Positions 24,972 to 31,372 of a stretch of 31,372 nt of DNA are shown here, one piece after another. This DNA is from a virus. The stretch covers positions 1 through 31,372 of IMG/VR virus record IMGVR_UViG_3300017767_000066. One strand, 5' to 3'. Both the position numbers and the translations under genes were made by a program. The notes under the pieces are model-generated. The model searched no databases. It was not told the origin of the DNA and was given only the letters and a program-made list of their open reading frames with translations. How positions within the stretch are numbered: the first letter of the stretch is position 1; each line of letters starts with the position of its first letter.

Positions 24972-25541
24972 ATGAAAAAATTTAACTGGCCACCAAAAAA
25001 AGGATCTTTTAAAAAGATTCAGGAGAGCTATTTTAAGAAACAAGTCTTGAAAGAAGAAGCATCTCCAGAGCAAGAAGCACTTGCAAAAAAATATCCGTTT
25101 TCAACTGGTGCTGATGATGTAGATCCTGCTTGGATAAAGAAAAATAGAATGGAAAAAGTATGGAGCAGAAAAGGTATCGATTCAAGAGTGAAGAAAACAG
25201 CAAATGAGTTTTCAAAAGCAATTAAACAATTAGGCGGCGTTTCTGGTGACGACGGCAAGATGAAGCAGCTAGAAGACATGATGAAAAAACATGTCTCTAA
25301 AGGAAAAGGATGGATGTATGGTGACCCTTTCGATGATGTTATTAAACTTCAGGGTATAAGTATTTATCAAAACGAACCTGACTGGATAGGAGTTGTTGAT
25401 CATGCTGCTAGAAAAGACATACAAGTATCTTTAAAAGACGGCAAGATAAAAGTATCAGGCGGCGGAATGGGAGGCTGGGGAAATCCAGCAGCAAATGCAA
25501 AAGAAGCTGATGAAGGACAAATGACCGGATACATAATTTAA
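24972..25541 (+). CDS. Unknown lysine-rich protein under a structural-gene-type signal
   Basis: A 189-residue protein with a very basic N-terminus (MKKFNWPPKKGSFKKIQ), a helical middle (VKKTANEFSKAIKQLGG, MKQLEDMMKKHVSKG) and a Gly-rich beta-like end (KVSGGGMGGWGNPAAN). A QVLKEEAS stretch near residue 30 again resembles a prohead-protease site. No family is recognised. It is separated from the upstream operon by an ATATTTAT element, shares its leader with a tail gene and is followed by the long non-coding region. Head-internal protein, DNA-binding protein or unknown accessory are all possible; only the composition and regulation are visible. Confidence 0.7.
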   Translation: MKKFNWPPKKGSFKKIQESYFKKQVLKEEASPEQEALAKKYPFSTGADDVDPAWIKKNRMEKVWSRKGIDSRVKKTANEFSKAIKQLGGVSGDDGKMKQLEDMMKKHVSKGKGWMYGDPFDDVIKLQGISIYQNEPDWIGVVDHAARKDIQVSLKDGKIKVSGGGMGGWGNPAANAKEADEGQMTGYII

Positions 25542-25594
25542 AAAATATATATAAAAACTGATTTTTGGGTCTTTAACAGTATATATATTATTGC

Positions 25595-25701
25595 TTATTA
25601 AAAATGCTATTAAAATAAAGGCCCGAACGATTTTTAGTTTCCACTATATTAAAAGCTTAAAAACAGCTGTGGCCTTTATTTTATTAAAAATGTTATAAAA
25701 A
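25595..25701. repeat. Pair of 21-base direct repeats flanking a hairpin
   Basis: TTATTAAAAATGCTATTAAAA (25595-25615) and its copy at 25681-25701 match at 19 of 21 positions, 86 bases apart. The only differences are C/T and T/A. They overlap the two arms of the hairpin between them. The repeats could be duplicated regulatory sites or scars of an insertion; AT-richness lowers their significance somewhat. Confidence 0.7.
25612..25682 (+). ncRNA. Candidate structured RNA: long hairpin upstream of the SSB gene
   Basis: AAAATAAAGGCC (25612-25623) is perfectly complementary to GGCCTTTATTTT (25671-25682). Inside, TTTTTAG (25631-25637) can pair with TTAAAAA (25657-25663), leaving a symmetric 7x7 internal loop and a 19-base apical loop. 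No ORF covers it. It may be a small RNA, a leader structure of the SSB gene or an unusual terminator with its U-rich arm inside the stem. The 11-base string AAAGGCCCGAA is shared with the sheath terminator. The strand is assumed from the surrounding genes. Confidence 0.5.
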
Positions 25702-25735
25702 ATTTAATTTTAAAAATGTTTCGCAATATATATAA
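25700..25735 (+). promoter_or_regulatory. Bipartite promoter-like element, copy 3
   Basis: AAATTTAATTTT (25700-25711), 14 bases, then ATATATATAA (25726-25735), identical in both boxes and spacing to the copy at 7252. It lies 45 bases before the SSB start. A lone second box also occurs at 25545-25554, before the hairpin. Confidence 0.55.
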
Positions 25736-25780
25736 GCGTATTAATTGAATAATGAACACTTAACTAAGGAGTAATGACAC

Positions 25781-26533
25781 ATGGACTTATCCGTAATAAA
25801 ATCCAGGTTATCACAACTACAATCAACCAACAACAGAACCTCAAATCTATGGAAACCTTCACCAGGTAAGACACAGATTAGAGTTGTACCTTATAAATTT
25901 AATAAGGATAATCCTTTCATTGAGTTATATTTCCATTATGACATGGGCGATAAAAATTACTTATCTCCAATTTCATTTGGACGTCCTGACCCAATTGAGG
26001 AGTTTGCAACTAAGCTAAAAACTTCTGGTAATAAAGAAGACTACAAGCTTGGTAAGAAAATCGAAGCTAAGATGCGTACCTACGCTCCTGTCATCGTAAG
26101 AGGTGAAGAGAACGAAGGCGTAAAATTCTGGGGCTTTGGAAAAATGGTATATCAGGAACTACTTTCTGTTATCGCAGATCCAGACTATGGCGATATTACC
26201 GATCCAGTAAACGGACGTGATATTGTTGTTGAGTTTAAGACCAGCGAAGAAACAGGACGTGCTTTCCCAATGACGTCTATTAGAGTTAAACCTAATCAGA
26301 CGCCTCTCACAGAGAATGCCGACGTTATGAAGACTGTTAAAGATACACAGAAACCAATTACTGACATCTATTCTGAATTAGAGTATGATGATCTTCAAAA
26401 AGCACTAGAAGGCTGGTTAAGCCAAGAAGGTGATGTTGAAGACAGTCAGGTTACTGATCCAGCAGTTGGAGCTAAAGCAGCTACAGCTACGGAAGACGTA
26501 TCTTCAGCATTCGACGATCTATTTAATTCATAA
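25781..26533 (+). CDS. Single-stranded DNA-binding protein (gp32-like)
   Basis: A 250-residue protein of the T4 gp32 type, which coats single-stranded DNA during replication and recombination. The start MDLSVIKSRLSQLQ is the basic-hydrophobic cooperativity segment. Then come WKPSPGKTQIRVVPYKF, YFHYDMGDKNYLSPISFGRP, KMRTYAPVIVRGEENEGVKFW and YGDITDPVNGRDIVVEF. The acidic C-terminal third ends SSAFDDLFNS and would dock partner proteins. No cysteine is present, so the Cys/His zinc site of T4 gp32 is absent. Strong AAGGAG upstream, a promoter-like element and a hairpin-bearing leader region precede it, and the RecA gene follows 15 bases later. It probably works with the polymerase, RecA and helicase encoded nearby. 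Confidence 0.9.
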   Translation: MDLSVIKSRLSQLQSTNNRTSNLWKPSPGKTQIRVVPYKFNKDNPFIELYFHYDMGDKNYLSPISFGRPDPIEEFATKLKTSGNKEDYKLGKKIEAKMRTYAPVIVRGEENEGVKFWGFGKMVYQELLSVIADPDYGDITDPVNGRDIVVEFKTSEETGRAFPMTSIRVKPNQTPLTENADVMKTVKDTQKPITDIYSELEYDDLQKALEGWLSQEGDVEDSQVTDPAVGAKAATATEDVSSAFDDLFNS

Positions 26534-26548
26534 ACTTAGGAGAACGCA

Positions 26549-27655
26549 ATGAGCGAGAGACGAGATGTCCTTGCTAGCGAGCTAGCAGATAGTCTAAACT
26601 CTAAAATTAAAGGGCAAAAAGTTGCTTTTTTCTTAGATGGATCAGACGACACACCGACAGACATTAATGACTTTATATCTACAGGGTCATCTTTACTGGA
26701 CTTAGCAATATCAAATAGGCCGAATGGCGGAATAGCAGTGGGAAGAATAACTGAAATCAATGGACTTCAGGCTTCCGGAAAATCACTGCTTGGTGCACAT
26801 ATACTTGCTGAAACACAGAAAAAAGGTGGTATTGGGATCTACATTGATACAGAAACTTCAGTTAGTAAAGAGTTTTTGGACGCAATTGGAGCTGATACTC
26901 AAAATATCCTGTATCTTCATATGGAAACTGTTGAAGATATATTTCAAGGCATTGAAGACATCGTAACTAAAGTAAGAGAAACTAACAAAGACAAACATGT
27001 AACAATACTTGTTGATAGTCTTGCAGCTGCTTCTACTAAGGTTGAAATGTCGTCTGATTATGACAAAGACGGATGGGCTACGTCAAAAGCTATCATTATT
27101 TCTAAGGCTATGCGTAAAATTACGCAGATGATTGGTCGTCATAAAATAACACTAGTATTTACTAACCAGTTACGTCAAAAGATGGGAGTCATGTTTGGTG
27201 ATCCTTATACAACAAGTGGCGGATTGGCTCTACCTTTTCATGCATCAACACGTATTAGATTATCAAATATGGGTATGATTAAAGATAAGGAAGGCAACGT
27301 AATTGGACATAAGTGCCGTGCTAAAATCGTTAAAAACCGTATTGGACCTCCATTAAGAATTTCAGACTATGAAATGTATTTTGATAGAGGAATTGACGAT
27401 GAAGGTGGTTGGCTTGCGCAATTAAAAAATCTTAAAATTGCACAAACAGCAGGCGCTTGGTATACTATAGACTACAAAGGAAAGCCAATTAAATTCTTAT
27501 CAAAAGACTTTGCTGATAAGCTTGCAGAAAATGAAGGACTCAAAGATTATCTTTACGAAAAGATATGTGATGAAAGCATACTGCAATATGAAGACAAGCG
27601 AGGTATCGATGATGTTGAATTTACAGATGAAGTAGTGGATGGCGACCTTGCTTAG
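26549..27655 (+). CDS. RecA/UvsX-like recombinase
   Basis: A 368-residue ATPase that forms filaments on single-stranded DNA and pairs homologous strands. The Walker A motif is GLQASGKS (residues 72-79), and Walker B lies in VTILVDSLAA near residue 155. YIDTETSVSKEFL and LVFTNQLRQKMGVMFGDPYTTSGG (shown as LVFTNQLRQKMG and DPYTTSGG) give the L2-type region found in RecA and UvsX. The C-terminus is acidic (DDVEFTDEVVDGDLA). It starts with AGGAG upstream, 15 bases after the SSB stop, and its end overlaps the next gene by 17 bases. In T4-like phages such a protein drives recombination-dependent replication with SSB and helicase, all present here. Confidence 0.95.
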   Translation: MSERRDVLASELADSLNSKIKGQKVAFFLDGSDDTPTDINDFISTGSSLLDLAISNRPNGGIAVGRITEINGLQASGKSLLGAHILAETQKKGGIGIYIDTETSVSKEFLDAIGADTQNILYLHMETVEDIFQGIEDIVTKVRETNKDKHVTILVDSLAAASTKVEMSSDYDKDGWATSKAIIISKAMRKITQMIGRHKITLVFTNQLRQKMGVMFGDPYTTSGGLALPFHASTRIRLSNMGMIKDKEGNVIGHKCRAKIVKNRIGPPLRISDYEMYFDRGIDDEGGWLAQLKNLKIAQTAGAWYTIDYKGKPIKFLSKDFADKLAENEGLKDYLYEKICDESILQYEDKRGIDDVEFTDEVVDGDLA

Positions 27656-28664
27656 CAAGCGATATAGTGAAATACTGAAGCAGATAGGCAATGAAGCCAA
27701 CAAAGAGCGAGACGTAAATGATCACGTCCTGGTAATTGACGGACTAAACAATTTTATCAGGACGTGGGCTGTCTCACCCGCAACTAATGCAAATGGACAA
27801 CATATAGGTGGTATCGTAGGATTCTTACAGACAATAGCTCTTGCAATCCGGACGTTATCACCTACCAGGGTTATTATTGCGTTTGATGGTAAAGGTGGCT
27901 CTGCTCGTAGAAAGAAAATCTATCCTGATTATAAGGCAGGTAGAAAACCACTTAAAAGGCCAAATAGAATCGAGGGTGTTAATGATGTAAATGAAGCTGA
28001 AAATATGAGAATGCAGTTTTCACGCTTAATTGAATATCTTGACGTTTTGCCCGTTACGTTTATTACAGTTGAAAATATAGAAGCAGACGACACAATTGCC
28101 TATATTGCAAATCAAGTTTTAAAGACATCTAAAATAACAGTAATGTCGACAGATAAAGACTTCTACCAAATGGTTAATGATAGAGTAGCAGTCTGGTCGC
28201 CTACTAAAAAGGTTTTATATGATAGAAAACGTCTTGAAGATGAATTTGAAATATTAGCAGAGAACTTTGTTTTCTACAGGATTATAGATGGGGATAAGTC
28301 AGATAATATCCCGGGAGTAAGAGGACTAGGTCTAAAAACAATTAGGAAAAAATTTCCTCTTTTGACAGATACAGAAATAGTTAATATAGATGAGTTTTTA
28401 AATGTTACAAAATTAGATGAACACAAAGATTTACTTGAAAGAAACTACGACTTAATGCAACTTAAGGATGTAGATATTGCTGGAAATGCAAAGTTACAAA
28501 TAATTGATCAAGTAAACAATGGTTCTGGAAGACTAGTAAAATATAAAATTCATAAAATGTTTTTAGAAGATACAATTGATCATGCAATCAGAAATCCTGA
28601 CGTCTGGCTGCAAGACAGTTTTAACAAATTAGAATTAATATTACAAAATGCCACCAATAAATGA
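27639..28664 (+). CDS. 5'-3' exonuclease (RNase H/FEN family)
   Basis: A 341-residue structure-specific 5' nuclease of the FEN/PolA 5'-exonuclease/T4 RNase H family, which removes RNA primers and flaps. Metal-site motifs are visible in order: LVIDGLNNFIR (residues ~31-41), IAFDGKGGSARRKKIYPDYKAGRK (shown as IAFDGKGGSARRKK and IYPDYKAGRK), NIEADDTIAY, STDKDFYQM and DGDKSDNIPGVRGLGLKTI with the helix-three-turn DNA-binding loop. The start lies within the end of the RecA gene, and its own end overlaps the helicase start by 17 bases, giving a tightly coupled replication operon. The polymerase at 21395 lacks a 5' nuclease domain, so this gene probably supplies that activity. Confidence 0.93.
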   Translation: MATLLSKRYSEILKQIGNEANKERDVNDHVLVIDGLNNFIRTWAVSPATNANGQHIGGIVGFLQTIALAIRTLSPTRVIIAFDGKGGSARRKKIYPDYKAGRKPLKRPNRIEGVNDVNEAENMRMQFSRLIEYLDVLPVTFITVENIEADDTIAYIANQVLKTSKITVMSTDKDFYQMVNDRVAVWSPTKKVLYDRKRLEDEFEILAENFVFYRIIDGDKSDNIPGVRGLGLKTIRKKFPLLTDTEIVNIDEFLNVTKLDEHKDLLERNYDLMQLKDVDIAGNAKLQIIDQVNNGSGRLVKYKIHKMFLEDTIDHAIRNPDVWLQDSFNKLELILQNATNK

Positions 28665-30065
28665 CGCACTAACAAAGTACGGATCAGTATTTCAGACTAA
28701 AATAATTACTAGTCTGCTAGAAGATCAACAATTCGCAGTAACAATTTATGATATGCTTCAGCCAGAATTATTAGATACAGAAGCAAAACAATGGTTGATA
28801 AAAACTATCAAAGATTATTATTACGAATATAAATTAACACCTTCACTACAGACACTAAAAATTAAACTAAATGAAGTCAATGCTGAACTACTCAGAGATT
28901 CAATAGTTGATGAGCTTCGTGAAGTAACAAAAAACTTAGAAGCACCTGACTTAGACTTTGTCAAAAATGAAACAATAACTTTTTGCAAAAATCAAACACT
29001 CAAAGCAGCAATTGTAAAGTCAGTTGATTTGCTACAAGAAGGTCAGTATGATGAGATAAAAAGACTTGTTGACAATGCAATGAGAGCAGGAACTCATAGA
29101 GACATAGGTTTAGAATATGTAAAAGAATTTGACTCTATATTAGAAGATATTAACAGAGATACAACACCAACAGGATGGGAACCAATAGATGGAATAATGG
29201 ACGGAGGTCTTGCAGGTGGAGAATTAGGTGTAGTTGTTGCACCTTCAGGAATAGGTAAGAGTTGGTTCTTACAAGCGCTTGGTGTTAATGCACTTAAAGC
29301 AGGCAAGAACGTAATTCACTACACGTTGGAGCTAAATGAAGCATACGTAGGATTAAGATTTGCAACTATATTTTCTGAAATTCCTGTAGCAAATATTAAA
29401 GACAACAAAGAAGAAGTAAAAGAAAAAATAAAGAAGATGTGTAAGGGTGATTTAATTATTAAATATTTCCCTACTAGAGGTGCAACTGTTCAGACAATAC
29501 ACACACATTTAAAGACAATAGAGCTTATGGGAAATAGTCCTGACTTAATATAGTTGATTATGCTGATTTATTAAGGGACACTAGTGCTGCAAGAGATGCA
29601 GCTGTAAGACATCAATTGGGAAACATTTACGAAGATTTAAGAGGGCTCAGTGGAGAATTTCAAATACCAGTGTGGACAGCATCACAGTCAAATAGATCAT
29701 CACTGGAAGATGAAGTAATCGGAGCAGAAAAGATAGCAGAATCGTATTCTAAAATAATGACAGCTGATTTTGTTATGTCACTTTCTAGAAAGATAGAAGA
29801 TAAAATTGCAAATACAGGACGTGTACACGTAATAAAAAATAGGTTTGGACCTGACGGAATGACCTATCCTTTGACTATGAATACATCGATTGGCAAGATG
29901 GACATATATGATTCATCTTCATCTAATGGACAAGCTGAACAGAAAAAACAAGACAATGGTAATGAGTATACAAGAAAGCTTTTAGCTAAAAAATACGAAG
30001 ACCTCAAAGGAAATAATGAAGAGAAAAAAGATGACACAAAGTGGAAAAATTTTGAGACAAATTAG
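28648..30065 (+). CDS. Replicative DnaB/gp41-like helicase, frame broken by one base
   Basis: The hexameric 5'-3' helicase of the replication fork. The Walker A motif APSGIGKSW lies at residues 198-206, with VIHYTLELNEAYVGLRF after it. The frame from the ATG stops after 301 residues (TAG 29551-29553), inside what should be the Walker B strand. Adding one base before the TAG gives LIIVDYADLLRDTSAARDAAV and continues to a 472-residue protein. Further motifs follow: VWTASQSNRSSLED, DFVMSLSRK and VIKNRFGPDGM. The N-terminal 150 residues are the helical domain of DnaB/gp41 proteins, and the last ~60 are charged and disordered. I treat both parts as one gene; the break is probably a sequencing deletion, since a helicase without Walker B would be inactive. 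Confidence 0.88.
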
Positions 30066-30124
30066 TTATATCTTCTTATTTAGAATAGCAAAATATAAAC
30101 ATGTTACTAAAGGAGTAAGTTGCA

Positions 30125-31372
30125 ATGGATTCAAATAAATTTAAGCTTTCACAAGCATTCATAGACAAATATAAAAGAAAAAAAGCACCATTTGGGTTTA
30201 ATGGTTTAGGAGAATTAGTCTTTATGAGGACATATTCTAGGCTAAAAGAAAATGGTAAAAACGAAAAATGGTGGGAAACAGTACAAAGGGTTGTAGAAGG
30301 AACATACTCTATGCAAAAAGACCATATTGAATCACATCAGTTAGGTTGGAACCCGTGGCAAGCACAAAAATCTGCACAAGAAATGTTTGATAGAATATTT
30401 AACATGAAGTTTCTACCACCAGGCAGAGGGTTATGGGCAATGGGAACAGCAATAACAGAAGAAAGAAATCTATATGCTGCTCTTAATAATTGTGCATTTG
30501 TATCAACAGAAACTATAAAAGATGACGGCTCAAAACCTTTCACATTTTTAATGGATGCAAGCATGTTAGGTGTGGGTGTTGGCTTTGACACAAAAGGTGC
30601 TGACCAAATAATGGTAAAAGGTCCTACAGAAAAAAGAGATCCTGAAGTAATTACAATACCAGACACAAGAGAAGGCTGGGTAGAATCAGTTGCAGCATTA
30701 ATTGATTCTTATTTTCACGGAACATCTGCAATCACATTTGATTATTCTAAAATTAGACCAGCTGGTGTACCAATCAAAGGTTTTGGGGGACAATCAAGTG
30801 GCCCTGACCCTTTAAGAGAAGTTCATGAAACTATAAGAAAAACTCTAGATGGAAATGCAGGTTCACCAATTACAATTACGACAATTGTAGACATAATGAA
30901 TCTCATCGGGAAGTGTGTAGTAGCAGGAAACGTACGTCGCACAGCTGAAATCGTATTCGGTGACCCTTATTCTGATGAATACATGGACTTAAAAGATTAT
31001 GAAGTAAACCCTCACAGAGATCAATACGGATGGACATCTAATAATTCAATATTTGCAGAGCTAGGAATGGATTATTCTGATGCTTGTAAAAGAGTTGTTA
31101 AGAATGGTGAACCAGGATTTGCATGGCTAGATAATATGCGTGAATACTCTAGAATGAAAAATGGTAAAGATAACAAAGACCATAGAGCAATGGGTGGAAA
31201 TCCTTGTTTAGAGCAAACACTGGAATCTTATGAATTATGCTGCTTAGTAGAAACATTTCCGTATAAACATGAATCATTAGAAGATTATAAAAAGACATTA
31301 AAGTATGCGTACTTATATGCAAAGACAGTTACATTAGGAAAAACACATTGGCCAGAAACAAACAGAGTTATG
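30125..31372 (+). CDS. Class II (adenosylcobalamin-dependent) ribonucleotide reductase, 5' part
   Basis: An open frame of 416 codons running off the window. It encodes a monomeric-type B12-dependent ribonucleoside-triphosphate reductase, which makes dNTPs for phage replication without a small subunit. Visible are FLPPGRGLWAMGT, ALNNCAFVST with Cys123, LMDASMLGVGVGFDT, GNVRRTAEIVFGDP and NPCLEQTLESYELCCLVE with Cys361 and Cys372. The 11-residue gap between the last two equals that of the thiyl/redox pair Cys408/Cys419 in the Lactobacillus leichmannii enzyme, and Cys123 sits near its Cys119. It starts with AAAGGAG upstream in a 59-base gap after the helicase. The C-terminal part, with the shuttle cysteines, lies beyond the window, so completeness cannot be judged. 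Confidence 0.9.
   Translation, partial: MDSNKFKLSQAFIDKYKRKKAPFGFNGLGELVFMRTYSRLKENGKNEKWWETVQRVVEGTYSMQKDHIESHQLGWNPWQAQKSAQEMFDRIFNMKFLPPGRGLWAMGTAITEERNLYAALNNCAFVSTETIKDDGSKPFTFLMDASMLGVGVGFDTKGADQIMVKGPTEKRDPEVITIPDTREGWVESVAALIDSYFHGTSAITFDYSKIRPAGVPIKGFGGQSSGPDPLREVHETIRKTLDGNAGSPITITTIVDIMNLIGKCVVAGNVRRTAEIVFGDPYSDEYMDLKDYEVNPHRDQYGWTSNNSIFAELGMDYSDACKRVVKNGEPGFAWLDNMREYSRMKNGKDNKDHRAMGGNPCLEQTLESYELCCLVETFPYKHESLEDYKKTLKYAYLYAKTVTLGKTHWPETNRVM

Noticed and set aside
25542-25780. tRNA gene in the non-coding region
   Set aside because: There is no T-arm GTTCRA or D-arm signature and no 7-bp acceptor with a 3' CCA context; the foldable element is a single long hairpin.
29545-29556. Programmed frameshift in the helicase gene
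   Set aside because: There is no X XXY YYZ heptamer or convincing downstream structure, and the break is inside a catalytic strand, so a sequencing deletion is more likely.
30337-30666. 109-codon open frame on the - strand within the ribonucleotide reductase gene
   Set aside because: The + strand frame has unmistakable reductase motifs across the same bases.

Overview
The window is about 31 kb of a large, strongly AT-rich tailed phage with a contractile tail (myovirus morphology). Every supported gene lies on the + strand, most are packed stop-to-start (TAATG, ATGA, TAGAATG junctions), and no intergenic stretch exceeds about 250 bases. T4-like tail genes (sheath, tube, a gp26-like protein, a LysM baseplate protein) and T4-like replication genes (gp32-like SSB, UvsX/RecA, gp41/DnaB-like helicase) sit beside a short divergent family A DNA polymerase and an adenosylcobalamin-dependent (class II) ribonucleotide reductase. 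This mix, the LamG (concanavalin-like) adhesin genes and the glycine-linker fibre protein suggest an uncultured marine phage. The host cannot be named from this sequence.

Layout. (1) 1-7251, adhesion block: a small protein, three tandem LamG-fold proteins, a 1067-residue fibre-like protein with repeats and poly-Gly linkers, a second Gly/Asp-linker protein and two small proteins. The last small protein is a paralogue of the first, so the pair brackets the block. (2) 7252-21341, tail block: coiled-coil protein, sheath, terminator, tube, gp26-like (T4_baseplate family) protein with a probable programmed -1 frameshift extension, small helical protein, tape measure, tube-initiator/baseplate-like protein, LysM baseplate protein, hub-like giant protein and an unknown protein. 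(3) 21343-25541: divergent PolA-like polymerase, then a run of mostly unknown proteins, several with N-termini resembling the T4 capsid-targeting/prohead-protease signal, including a Nudix hydrolase and a candidate PD-(D/E)XK nuclease. (4) 25542-25780: a non-coding region with a long hairpin, flanking direct repeats and a bipartite promoter-like element. (5) 25781-31372, replication and nucleotide block: SSB, RecA/UvsX, 5'-3' exonuclease, replicative helicase and ribonucleotide reductase (runs off the window).

How the genes work together: block 2 builds the contractile tail and baseplate, and block 1 supplies host-recognition appendages. Blocks 3 and 5 supply synthesis, strand exchange, primer removal, unwinding and dNTPs. 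Two repeated promoter-like element families mark gene-group starts: AAATTTAATTTT-N14/15-ATATATATAA (three places) and an ATATTTAT-centred element (five places).

The strongest novel signal is at the end of the gp26-like gene. An in-frame slippery heptamer (A AAT TTC) and a downstream stem-loop lead into an otherwise start-less 69-codon ORF. The order tube, frameshifting gene, tape measure matches the tail-assembly-chaperone arrangement of other long-tailed phages. Two conserved genes (tape measure, helicase) are each broken by one base; these may be sequencing indels and need checking.
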